In this document: one piece after another, positions 1 to 7,845 of the stretch
Layout: every line of letters begins with the position of its first letter
Numbering within the stretch: position 1 is the stretch's first letter
Assembly (NCBI GenBank): GCA_965216695.1
Contig: OZ244212.1
Coordinates: 3,286,001 to 3,350,000 of the forward strand
Source: G965216695 sp965216695
GTDB taxonomy: Bacteria > Pseudomonadota > Gammaproteobacteria > Pseudomonadales > Azotimanducaceae
Direction of reading: 5' to 3'
Length of the DNA: 64,000 nucleotides
Notes under the pieces: generated by a model
The model's input: the letters and a program-made list of their open reading frames with translations, nothing else
Told to the model about the DNA's origin: nothing
Database searches by the model: none
Made by a program: the position numbers and the translations under genes

Positions 1-201
1 ACCCACCCGGTTTTCTCTGGCCCGGCGATCGACCGCATCAACGAATCGGAAATCGATGAGTTGATTGTTACCGACACCATCCCGCTCAGCGAAGCGGCAG
101 CCGGGTGTCCGAAGATTAAGCAGCTCAGCCTGGATCGTGTATTGGCCGAAGCGATTCGCCGGGTGAGTAACGAAGAATCCATAAGCGCAATGTTCCACTA
201 A
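1..201 (+). CDS. prs: Ribose-phosphate pyrophosphokinase, C-terminal part (5' end outside window)
   Basis: The first 201 bases read as one open frame ending in TAA at 199-201. It holds the last 66 residues of PRPP synthetase, which makes 5-phosphoribosyl diphosphate from ribose 5-phosphate and ATP in the cytoplasm. The C-terminal landmarks of the family are visible: FSGPAIDRI, then DELIVTDTIPLS (which contains the phosphate-loop TDTIPL), and the terminal SNEESISAMF. The gene lies directly upstream of rplY, pth and ychF, the usual gammaproteobacterial order. Only the C-terminus is present because the gene is cut by the window edge. Confidence 0.95.
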   Translation, partial: THPVFSGPAIDRINESEIDELIVTDTIPLSEAAAGCPKIKQLSLDRVLAEAIRRVSNEESISAMFH

Positions 202-277
202 CGGGAGCGTTGCGCGCCCACATGCGTTGCCGTTTGGTCGCGATCGGCAGCGTGTTTTCAACGACAACGGAGTATTG

Positions 278-967
278 ATGATGTCGCAAATGATCGAACT
301 GAATGCTGAGGTTCGCACGGAGGTAGGGAAGGGTGCGAGCCGCCGCCTACGCCGTTTGGCGGACAAGGTGCCGGGAATTCTCTATGGCGCGGAACGGGAC
401 GCCGAACTGCTGATGCTGGACGCCAACGCGTTGTCCAAGGCCATGCAGCAGGAAACGTTTTTCTCGCAGGTGCTCAGCATCAAGCTGGGCGGTGAAGCGC
501 AGCGCGCGGTGCTCAGGGATTTGCAACGACATCCGGCCACAGACCGGGTATTGCATGTGGACTTTCTGAGAATCAGCGAGGACAAGGAACTGCACATCAA
601 TGTGCCGTTGCACTTCCTCAACGAAGAAACCTGCGTGGGCGTGAAAATGGGTGGTGGCCGGATCACGCACAATATGATTGAAGTGGAGATCGCGGCGTTA
701 CCGGCGAATCTGCCGGAGTTCATCGAGGTCGACATGCAGGACGTGGACATCAACGATGTGATTCACCTCAGCGATCTGACGCTGCCCGAAGGCGTGCAAC
801 TGGTGGCGCTTATGTATGGCGACGAACGCGATCTCAATGTTGTCAGCGTACTGCCGCCACGAGGTGGTGCTGACGAGGAAGAGGGCGAAGAAGTGTCTGC
901 GGAAGAAGGCGATACGGCCGATGCGGATGCCGGGGACGATGCCGGCGACGACGCGTCCGAAGACTGA
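278..967 (+). CDS. rplY: 50S ribosomal protein L25/general stress protein Ctc
   Basis: A 229-residue, two-domain L25 (TL5/Ctc type) that binds 5S rRNA in the large ribosomal subunit. The N-terminal L25 beta-barrel has ELNAEVR and a GKGASRRLRR stretch, followed by a CTC-type C-terminal beta domain. The last 30 or so residues are a very acidic Glu/Asp/Ala tail. I chose ATG 278 over an upstream in-frame ATG at 227 because GGAG at 269-272 sits 5 nt before 278 (8 nt before ATG 281). The extra N-terminal residues from 227 do not look like L25. It lies between prs and pth, probably in one transcription unit. Confidence 0.93.
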   Translation: MMSQMIELNAEVRTEVGKGASRRLRRLADKVPGILYGAERDAELLMLDANALSKAMQQETFFSQVLSIKLGGEAQRAVLRDLQRHPATDRVLHVDFLRISEDKELHINVPLHFLNEETCVGVKMGGGRITHNMIEVEIAALPANLPEFIEVDMQDVDINDVIHLSDLTLPEGVQLVALMYGDERDLNVVSVLPPRGGADEEEGEEVSAEEGDTADADAGDDAGDDASED

Positions 968-973
968 CCTTGC

Positions 974-994
974 GCGCCGCAGCATACGCGGCGC
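974..994 (+). terminator. GC-rich hairpin between rplY and pth
   Basis: A perfect 7-bp inverted repeat GCGCCGC / GCGGCGC surrounds a 7-nt loop, just after the rplY stop. The sequence after it (CAACGGATCTTCTTC) has no clean T-run. It may be a weak attenuator or an mRNA-stabilising hairpin rather than a full terminator. Confidence 0.35.
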
Positions 995-1012
995 CAACGG
1001 ATCTTCTTCATT

Positions 1013-1609
1013 GTGACCATTCGACTGATCGTGGGATTGGGTAATCCCGGCGAAAGCTACGCGTCCACGCGGCACAACGTGGGCGCTGCATTCGTTCGCG
1101 CGTTGGCGCACCGTTTCGACGTTCCGTTGAAGGACGAGCGCAAGTTTCGGGGTGAGCTGGGCCGCGGTCCCGTGGCCGGCCGGGACGTGCGCTTGCTCGT
1201 ACCGTCCACGTGGATGAACGAGTCGGGCCTGTCGGTTGGCGCTGTGGTCGGGTTTTTCAAGTTGCCCGTAGACGACGTACTGGTGGCGTATGACGAGATG
1301 GCGTTCGAGCCGGGGGTCGTGCGCTTGAAGACCGGCGGCGGCGACAACGGCCACAACGGTATCCGCAGCGTGGTCCAGTCGCTGGGTGGCGATCGCAATT
1401 TCCACCGGTTGCGCATTGGCGTCGGGCACCCCGGCGACAAGGCGGCGGTTACCCGTTACCTCACGAGCGTGACCATGCCGCGAGCTGAACGCGAGCGCGT
1501 AGAGGACGGTACCTGGTTCAGCGAAGCGCTGCTGGCGGACCTGCTGGCGGGAGACCTGCAGCGCGCAATGAACGTAATGCACGCGCAAGGAGACGGCGAT
1601 GGGGTTTAA
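1013..1609 (+). CDS. pth: Peptidyl-tRNA hydrolase
   Basis: A 198-residue cytoplasmic enzyme that cleaves the ester bond of peptidyl-tRNAs released prematurely from ribosomes. The N-terminus carries the family signature IVGLGNPG followed by YASTRHNVG, with the catalytic His at residue 21 and Asn11 in the GLGNPG loop. Further on come STWMNESG, VAYDEM and the glycine-rich GGGDNGHNGIRSV. The start codon is GTG at 1013. The length matches the family. The 3' end overlaps the start of ychF by 11 nt, so translation of the two is probably coupled. Confidence 0.95.
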   Translation: MTIRLIVGLGNPGESYASTRHNVGAAFVRALAHRFDVPLKDERKFRGELGRGPVAGRDVRLLVPSTWMNESGLSVGAVVGFFKLPVDDVLVAYDEMAFEPGVVRLKTGGGDNGHNGIRSVVQSLGGDRNFHRLRIGVGHPGDKAAVTRYLTSVTMPRAERERVEDGTWFSEALLADLLAGDLQRAMNVMHAQGDGDGV

Positions 1610-2690
1610 CTGCGGCATCGTGGGTCTGCCGAACGTTGGCAAATCGACGCTCTTCAACGCGCTGACGCGTGCGGGTATAGATGCCGAAAACTTTCCGTTC
1701 TGTACCATCGAACCGAACACCGGCGTGGTCCCAGTGCCGGACCCCCGATTGGAGCGCATCGCAGCAATCGTTGAGCCGCATAAAGTGATTCCGTCGACGA
1801 TGGAGTTCGTTGACATCGCCGGACTGGTTGCCGGCGCGCACGACGGCGAAGGGCTTGGTAATCAGTTTCTGGCGCACATTCGTGAGACGCACGCAATTGC
1901 GCATGTGGTGCGATGTTTCGAAGACGAAAACGTGGTGCACGTAACGGGTCGTGTGTCGCCGATTGACGACATCGAAGTGATCGACACGGAGCTTGCGCTT
2001 GCCGATCTGGCAACCCTCGACCGGGTGCACGATCGTAATCGGCGGCTCGCAAACTCCGGCGACAAAGACGCGAAATCGCTGCTCGGTCTGCTGGACCGGG
2101 TGCGCGACGCGCTCGATGCGGTCCGGCCGGTCCGATCGGTGGACCTGTCCGAGAACGAGCAGGCGCTGCTGCAGCCGTATCACTTCATCACCGCAAAGCC
2201 GGTGCTGTACATCGCGAACGTGGCGGAAGACGGATTCGAGGACAATCCGCTGCTCGAAAGCGTGCGGTCGCTGGCGCACACGCAGAACGCGGAAGTTGTA
2301 CCGATCTGCAACAAGGTGGAAGCAGAAATTGCGGAGCTCGACGACGACGAGCGCCAGGAGTTTCTGGACGCGATGGGGATCGACGAGCCCGGACTGAATC
2401 GGGTGATCCGCGCCGGATACGGTCTGTTGGGATTGCACCACTACTTCACCGCGGGCCCCAAGGAAGCGCGTGCGTGGACGGTCCCGATCGGCACGCGGGC
2501 ACCGCGCGCTGCCGCGGCGATTCACACGGATTTCGAACGCGGTTTCATTCGTGCCGAAGTGGTGTCCTACGACGACTTCGTGGCGCATGGCGGCGAGCAG
2601 GGCGCGAAGGATGCGGGACGCTGGCGCCTCGAAGGCAAAGAGTACGTCGTGCAGGATGGCGACGTAGTGCACTTCCGGTTCAACGTTTAA
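1599..2690 (+). CDS. ychF: Redox-regulated ATPase YchF (Obg-family P-loop ATPase)
   Basis: A 363-residue Obg/YchF protein that prefers ATP over GTP and associates with ribosomes. Visible motifs are the P-loop GLPNVGKST at residues 8-16, a switch II-like DIAGLVAGAHDGEGLG, and NKVEAE in place of the GTPase NKxD, which fits ATP preference in this family. A C-terminal TGS domain ends in DGDVVHFRFNV. Its start lies inside the pth 3' end. The length is typical and nothing is missing. Confidence 0.95.
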   Translation: MGFNCGIVGLPNVGKSTLFNALTRAGIDAENFPFCTIEPNTGVVPVPDPRLERIAAIVEPHKVIPSTMEFVDIAGLVAGAHDGEGLGNQFLAHIRETHAIAHVVRCFEDENVVHVTGRVSPIDDIEVIDTELALADLATLDRVHDRNRRLANSGDKDAKSLLGLLDRVRDALDAVRPVRSVDLSENEQALLQPYHFITAKPVLYIANVAEDGFEDNPLLESVRSLAHTQNAEVVPICNKVEAEIAELDDDERQEFLDAMGIDEPGLNRVIRAGYGLLGLHHYFTAGPKEARAWTVPIGTRAPRAAAAIHTDFERGFIRAEVVSYDDFVAHGGEQGAKDAGRWRLEGKEYVVQDGDVVHFRFNV

Positions 2691-2726
2691 CCCACCGCGC
2701 TTACCTGATGTGGCCGCGGCGCCGCG

Positions 2727-3413
2727 TCAGCGTCGCAGAAGCAGTAGCCAACGGCCAATGTTCACCACGTCGGCCAGCGCGCCGGCAAAGTATGTCAGCG
2801 CGGCGGCACCCAGTATCTGTCTTGCCGGGCCAACCTGATCCTGCGAGATGTACTTGCCGTCAGTCAGCATCACCAGAGCTTTGTTGTAGCTTGCGTCCCA
2901 TTCCTCGGGTAGCACAATCAGATAAGTGAGTGCACCGGCGATCTGCAGCACGATGCTCACGACAACCAACGCGATTAGCGCGCTTGGCGTTCGGAAAATC
3001 AGAAGCAGAAAGGGCGCCGCGGCAATCAGGTAAACGCCGGCTTTCTTCAGCCGGATTGCGATCGGCAGATAGCGCCGCCGCAGATCGAAGATCGGTTCAC
3101 CCCGGATGCATTGGATGGCGTGGCCTACTTCGTGCGCAGCGACGCACAACGCGGTCAGGGATCGGCCAGAAAAGTTTGCCGGGCTCAAGCGGACCGCACG
3201 CGCGATTGGGTCGAAGTGGTCGCCGTGGGCTTGCGCCTGTTCGACCCGCACATCCGGCAGTTCAAAGCGCTTTATCAGATGGCCGGCGAATTCCGCACCG
3301 GTCCCCGGAATCGTGGCCAGCGGTTCGCCATGCCGTCGCATTACGAAGCGGATCCACAACTGTGGCAGCAACGACAGCAAGACCAGGATTGCGGTGAGAA
3401 CGACGAACAGCAT
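2727..3413 (-). CDS. Membrane zinc metallopeptidase (YugP-like)
   Basis: A 228-residue membrane protein with a zinc-peptidase HEVGH motif at residues 94-98. An N-terminal membrane helix (residues 2-25) precedes the HExxH domain, and two or three hydrophobic segments follow it. This arrangement fits the neutral zinc metallopeptidase family represented by Bacillus YugP. The physiological substrate is not known. It follows the ABC permease gene by only 9 nt on the same strand, so it is probably the last gene of that operon. It is convergent with ychF across a 36-nt gap. Confidence 0.85.
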   Translation of the reverse strand: MLFVVLTAILVLLSLLPQLWIRFVMRRHGEPLATIPGTGAEFAGHLIKRFELPDVRVEQAQAHGDHFDPIARAVRLSPANFSGRSLTALCVAAHEVGHAIQCIRGEPIFDLRRRYLPIAIRLKKAGVYLIAAAPFLLLIFRTPSALIALVVVSIVLQIAGALTYLIVLPEEWDASYNKALVMLTDGKYISQDQVGPARQILGAAALTYFAGALADVVNIGRWLLLLRR

Positions 3414-3422
3414 GCGGCGGCG

Positions 3423-5063
3423 TTAGTCCGCTATCACGCGGGCTGCGTCCAGGCGTTGGAATGCGGTCGCGGCGCCGGCAACACATCCGAACGCCAGCAG
3501 CGTGAGCACGCCGGCGACCGCCGCTACGACCGTGACGGCTCCGCCCCCGAGCGAGCGGGCAATCAGCGTGGCGGCCAGCGTCGCAGCGCTGATCGCGAGC
3601 GCCAGCACGAAACTTTTCGCGACGAACTCGAGCAACGTACGACCAAAGAAATCGAAATCCACGCGACCCACGGGTACCTGTTTTGTTGGAAACAGCAGAA
3701 ACAGAAGGTTCTCGAATGCGAAAAGCAGGGCGTTCAGCGGCGGGATGAAAAGCAGCGTTACCAGAAGCCACAAGCGCGTTGCGGTGTCCGCGAACGCGGC
3801 GGTGGACAGTACCAGAGCGGTCTCGATCACAGACGCTGCCAGCACCGGTGCCAGTATTTGACCTGTTGCGACGGCCATTGGCCGCAGCGGCAGCGCTTTC
3901 CACGTAGTCAGGTGCGCCATGTCTGCACGAAAGTCGAACACCAGCGTGCGCGGGATGACGAAGACGGCAAAAAAGAAGATCAACCCGGCCGCGGTCCAGA
4001 CCGCATCGGTACCGCCGCCCCCGGTTAGATAGGAGGCGAGGATTGGCCCGGCGGCGAGCGCCATCGCGGTGAAGCTAACAACCGATTTACGCGAACCTCG
4101 CCACAGACTCACGAGCTGACGCCACACAACGGGACCGATGCCTGCGAGATAGCGCGGGCTGGACACCGAACGCGCAGTCATTGCGTGAGCGCCCCAGGTG
4201 CCGGACCGCCGTATTGTCGCCCAGCGGGCGTGAGCGTGTTCGCTCGCGTTTACCGTGTGCTCCTGCACGCGGGGGAACGCGTGCACGATCCAGACGAACA
4301 GCGCGCTATTGATTGCCAACGCCCAACTTGCGCTCCACATAAAGGACTGCTCGGGTGAGAAGAGTTCAGCGAACACGTTGAGCGGCGCGAACAGCACGCG
4401 ACCGGAGGGCGTGGATGGCCACGCGAGTACGGTTGCAAGTTCGCCACCCTCCCGGAAGCCGACGGCAACAACGACGGCGCTAAAAAGCACTAACAGCGCG
4501 ATCGCGGTGGCACGCTGCCGTGAGGCGAACGCAGCCCAGCGGCGGCTCGCCAGATTCGCACTCACGGAAACGAGTTGAACGAACAGAAGCGTCAACAATG
4601 TGCCGGTAAACAACTGCGAGGTAGGTAAATCTGGATCGCGCGGGAACACCAGCGCAAGTATCAGTGCGCTCAACGCTGCGCCGGTCAGGTAGAACGCAAA
4701 CTTGTACACCACCAGACTCCACACGGGCAGTGGCGCGGTGAACAGTAGGTTGAGTTCCGCCGGATTGAAGTAGAGTGCCGGACCGCTGCTGGTTAGCAAC
4801 GTAATCACGATGGCGGCGAACAACAGCCACGGCAGGTACGTTGAAAGACCGGCGCGCATCGCGCCGGGTTCCGCCAAACCGACGTTCTCCCACAACAGGG
4901 TGTCGGGTTGCCACAGCAACGCCGCAAACGCAGCGACGGAGACGCTCAGGTAAAGAAGACCACGCGGGGTACGCATCTCGCGCAGCCGCAAACGCGTTGC
5001 ACCGCGCGCCCGATACCAGGCCAACGTGGCGAGTGCTGGCATTGGACGCGTAAGCGAGGTCAC
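3423..5063 (-). CDS. ABC exporter permease
   Basis: A 546-residue polytopic membrane protein with roughly a dozen hydrophobic segments, fitting the permease of an ABC export system. I chose GTG 5063 because it forms a GTGA overlap with the TGA stop of the ATPase gene (5062-5060), a coupling used again one gene upstream. An in-frame ATG at 5042 would give a protein 7 residues shorter. A longer open frame up to 5213 runs antisense-like through the ATPase gene and is not credible. The transported substrate cannot be inferred. Confidence 0.82.
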   Translation of the reverse strand: MTSLTRPMPALATLAWYRARGATRLRLREMRTPRGLLYLSVSVAAFAALLWQPDTLLWENVGLAEPGAMRAGLSTYLPWLLFAAIVITLLTSSGPALYFNPAELNLLFTAPLPVWSLVVYKFAFYLTGAALSALILALVFPRDPDLPTSQLFTGTLLTLLFVQLVSVSANLASRRWAAFASRQRATAIALLVLFSAVVVAVGFREGGELATVLAWPSTPSGRVLFAPLNVFAELFSPEQSFMWSASWALAINSALFVWIVHAFPRVQEHTVNASEHAHARWATIRRSGTWGAHAMTARSVSSPRYLAGIGPVVWRQLVSLWRGSRKSVVSFTAMALAAGPILASYLTGGGGTDAVWTAAGLIFFFAVFVIPRTLVFDFRADMAHLTTWKALPLRPMAVATGQILAPVLAASVIETALVLSTAAFADTATRLWLLVTLLFIPPLNALLFAFENLLFLLFPTKQVPVGRVDFDFFGRTLLEFVAKSFVLALAISAATLAATLIARSLGGGAVTVVAAVAGVLTLLAFGCVAGAATAFQRLDAARVIAD

Positions 5064-5824
5064 GGCGGCGCATCCTCGTCGTCGTGCGTAATCGAGAAGA
5101 ACAGTTGCTCCAGACCGCGGCTGCCAGATCCGTCGTGCACCGCCGACGCAATCTCCTCGGTGTTCGCAAACATCTCGGCTCGACCTTTGTGCAGCACGAG
5201 CACATGCGTGCACAGATCCTCTACCAGACCCAGCAGGTGCGAACTGACCATCACCGCCGCGCCCGCCTCGGTGCGTCGGTTGATCGACGCCTGAATTGCT
5301 CGAATACCCTTCGGGTCCAAACCCGTGAGCGGTTCGTCGAACAGCACCACGCGCGGGTCGTGCAGGTACGCACAGCTGATCGCCACCTTCTGACGCATGC
5401 CGCGCGACAGGTGGTGAGCGAGTGCGTCGCGCCGGGATACCAGGTCGAATTCCTGCAGGAGTGCATCGGCTTTACGTTGCCAGTCGTCAACCCGGTAGGC
5501 GCTGGCGGCAAACGCAAGGTGCTCCCAGACGGTGAGGTTGTCGAAAAGGCGCGGATCGTCGGGCACATAGCCGAGGCGCTGTTTGGCTTGCAGCGCATTG
5601 GTTGCAACGTCGCAGCCGGCCACGTCGATCATGCCCGGCGCACAGGGAAGTATTCCGGCGATCGTGCGCATCGTGGTGGTCTTCCCTGCACCGTTCGGCC
5701 CGACCAGTCCCAGTATCTGACCAGGCTCGAGCGCGAAGGTTAGCTCGTGGACCGCAACGAAGTCGCCGTACGCTTTGCGCAGACCCGTCACGTTCAATAC
5801 GTTTGCTCGGGCCGGATGGTTCAC
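5060..5824 (-). CDS. ABC transporter ATP-binding protein
   Basis: A 254-residue nucleotide-binding subunit that powers the neighbouring permease. Walker A is GPNGAGKTT at about residues 42-50, the signature is a degenerate LSRGM, and Walker B is VVLFDEPLTGLDP, followed by a switch His in SSHLLG. The signature variant and the domain order resemble gliding/Nat-type export ATPases. The start is GTG 5824, which overlaps the TGA of the FAD monooxygenase gene as GTGA. The open frame extends upstream to 6385, but those residues are a shadow of the monooxygenase gene. Confidence 0.9.
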   Translation of the reverse strand: MNHPARANVLNVTGLRKAYGDFVAVHELTFALEPGQILGLVGPNGAGKTTTMRTIAGILPCAPGMIDVAGCDVATNALQAKQRLGYVPDDPRLFDNLTVWEHLAFAASAYRVDDWQRKADALLQEFDLVSRRDALAHHLSRGMRQKVAISCAYLHDPRVVLFDEPLTGLDPKGIRAIQASINRRTEAGAAVMVSSHLLGLVEDLCTHVLVLHKGRAEMFANTEEIASAVHDGSGSRGLEQLFFSITHDDEDAPP

Positions 5825-7053
5825 GGCGCGCGCACCAGATTCGCTTTCAGGCGAACACGCGGCCACCCAAACGCGAGAAAGCGTGCGGGAAGGTTGCGCA
5901 AGCCGGGAACGCGGCGTGCCAGGCGAACCGGTAGCGGCAACCGAAACGGTTTGTTTTGTAGAGCGCGCGAGACGATACGTTCCTGAATCAGGCTCTGCAG
6001 GCGTTGCGCGCGGCGCACGGCCGGCAACCGTTCGTCCTGCACGTCGGCGAGCATAGTGTCGGCTACCACTCCACCGGTGCGCAGGTGTTCGGCTAGGCGA
6101 TTGGCACAGACGACCGCGTCGGCTATCGCGACGTTGATGCCGAGGCCGCCAACCGGAGACATCACGTGTGCGGCGTCGCCGATCAGCAGCAGACCCGGGC
6201 GCCACCAGCGCGGCAGACAATCCGCCGCAATCGCGAGCACATGCATCTGATCCCAGTCGGTCAGCTGATCCAACCTGTCCGCGAGCCACGGGACGATCGA
6301 GCCAATGGAGTCGCGAAAGTCGTCGATACCGCGATCGCGAACCTGTTGGTAGTCGCCTTTCGGAAACACGTAGCCCAGTTGCCACTCGCCGGCCCTCGGC
6401 AGCATCACGATCATACGTCCGTGATCCGTGTAGAAACCGCCGTCATCGGGGTCAGATTCGCGTCTTGGCAGGCGAAACCAGCACACGTCCATAGGCGGCT
6501 CGCTGGATTGTGCCTCCAGGCCGGCGAAGCGGCGCATGCGTGAGAATCGCCCGTCGGCGGCAATCACCAGCCGCGCGCGGAGTTCGCGTTCCTGATCGGA
6601 GTCGCGATAGCGCACTCCCGCGATTCGGTCACCGTCGTGAATCAGTCCGACCACCGGCGACCGCAGCAGGCAGCGGTAGTTGGCGTGTGCACTCGCGTGT
6701 TCGTGCAGAAAGTCGAGAAACCGGGACTGCGGCATGATCGCAATGTAGGGAAAGCGGGTGGGCAGTTTCGAGAAATCCACCAACTGAATCGTCCGGCCGC
6801 GGGTGTGCATCGTGGCCTGGTGCAATCGACCGTGCTCAATCTGGAGTAGCGCATCGGCCAGCCCGAGCTGATCCAATACCTCCAGCGTGGACGCGTGCAC
6901 GGTGTCGCCGCGAAAATCGCGATCGAAGTCGGGGTGCATTTCCAGCACACGAACGGACACGCCGTGTCGAGCCAGCAGCAGTGCCAGGATCATTCCTGCA
7001 GGACCCGCGCCCACGACGCAGCAATCGATCTCGGGTTCCGGCGCGGTTGGCAT
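5821..7053 (-). CDS. FAD-dependent aromatic-ring-hydroxylase-like monooxygenase
   Basis: A 410-residue flavoprotein of the group A (PHBH/UbiH-like) FAD monooxygenases. It has the N-terminal dinucleotide fold GAGPAG, the middle DG motif (AADGRFSRMR) and the GD motif LLIGDAAHVMSPVGG that contacts FAD. Such enzymes use NAD(P)H and O2 to hydroxylate an aromatic or polyketide-type substrate, which cannot be named here. The start is ATG 7053. It is the first gene of a four-gene minus-strand operon with an ABC ATPase, permease and zinc peptidase, suggesting that the product is modified and exported. The divergent promoter region shared with the methyltransferase-like gene is only about 50 bp. Confidence 0.85.
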   Translation of the reverse strand: MPTAPEPEIDCCVVGAGPAGMILALLLARHGVSVRVLEMHPDFDRDFRGDTVHASTLEVLDQLGLADALLQIEHGRLHQATMHTRGRTIQLVDFSKLPTRFPYIAIMPQSRFLDFLHEHASAHANYRCLLRSPVVGLIHDGDRIAGVRYRDSDQERELRARLVIAADGRFSRMRRFAGLEAQSSEPPMDVCWFRLPRRESDPDDGGFYTDHGRMIVMLPRAGEWQLGYVFPKGDYQQVRDRGIDDFRDSIGSIVPWLADRLDQLTDWDQMHVLAIAADCLPRWWRPGLLLIGDAAHVMSPVGGLGINVAIADAVVCANRLAEHLRTGGVVADTMLADVQDERLPAVRRAQRLQSLIQERIVSRALQNKPFRLPLPVRLARRVPGLRNLPARFLAFGWPRVRLKANLVRAP

Positions 7054-7104
7054 ACCGGCGATGGTACCATCCGCGCTTTCAGCCAACGAATGGACGGGAT
7101 ATAC

Positions 7105-7845
7105 ATGCACAAGACAACCAGCCTCTTTGCGGGATTGCTTTTGTCGATTCCTGCGTACGCCGATCTGGAGGAAGCGATGCCCGCTGTCCTCGACAACCCG
7201 ATTCGTACCGAAGAGGAACGGGCGCGCGACGCGAATCGACAGCCGCTGGAGACGCTCCAGTTTCTGCGGTTCCGGCAGGATATGCGGGTACTGGAGCTTA
7301 TCCCCGGCGGCGGCTGGTACACGAAGATTCTCGCGCCGCTCCTCCGCGAGGACGGCAAGCTGTTCGTATCGCTCGGCACCGATCGGATCGAAGAGTCGCT
7401 CCTGAAAGAGCCGGGCTTCGACAAGGTGGAAGTGATACCGGCGGAAGGCGAGTTCGAGCGCGTCGATGGGTTTGTTCAGGGCGTGTCGTTCACCGCCAAG
7501 AACATGGATATGGTTCTCACCTTTCGAAATCTGCACAACTTTACCAAGGCCGGACGGCGCGCGTTGAACGAAGCGGCCTTCGCGGCGCTGAAACCCGGCG
7601 GGTTGTACGGTGTGGTCGATCACACGCGCCGGCACATGCAGGCCAACGACGGCGAGAACCGCCGGCGCGCGGACCCGGTGCTGATGATCAAGGAAATTCA
7701 GGAAGCCGGTTTCCGTTTCGTCGACTTCTCGGACCTGCACTATCGCCTGGATGACGAATTGCGTTACGAGGTTGGGCGGCGATCCGTGGCGGGCAACACA
7801 GACCGGTTCACGTTGCTGTTCGAGAAGCCGGGCAAACGCCGTTAG
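7105..7845 (+). CDS. Exported class I SAM-methyltransferase-like protein
   Basis: A 246-residue protein with a short signal peptide (MHKTTSLFAGLLLSIPAYA) followed by a Rossmann-like methyltransferase domain. The glycine-rich motif I region reads VLELIPGGGWYTKIL. Later come LTFRNLHNF and a KPGG segment typical of post-I motifs. Similar periplasmic methyltransferase-like proteins are common in proteobacteria, with no assigned substrate. I chose ATG 7105 (GGGA about 6 nt upstream) over ATG 7090 because it gives a clean signal peptide. It overlaps the convergent selenoprotein gene by 4 nt. Confidence 0.75.
   Translation: MHKTTSLFAGLLLSIPAYADLEEAMPAVLDNPIRTEEERARDANRQPLETLQFLRFRQDMRVLELIPGGGWYTKILAPLLREDGKLFVSLGTDRIEESLLKEPGFDKVEVIPAEGEFERVDGFVQGVSFTAKNMDMVLTFRNLHNFTKAGRRALNEAAFAALKPGGLYGVVDHTRRHMQANDGENRRRADPVLMIKEIQEAGFRFVDFSDLHYRLDDELRYEVGRRSVAGNTDRFTLLFEKPGKRR

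Noticed and set aside
698..2672. Long minus-strand frames opposite rplY, pth and ychF
   Set aside because: No family resemblance. The plus-strand genes have complete motifs.
2715..2726. Palindrome CGCGGCGCCGCG between ychF and the zinc peptidase gene
   Set aside because: A chance GC-rich palindrome without loop or T-run, directly at the peptidase stop; not a convincing terminator.
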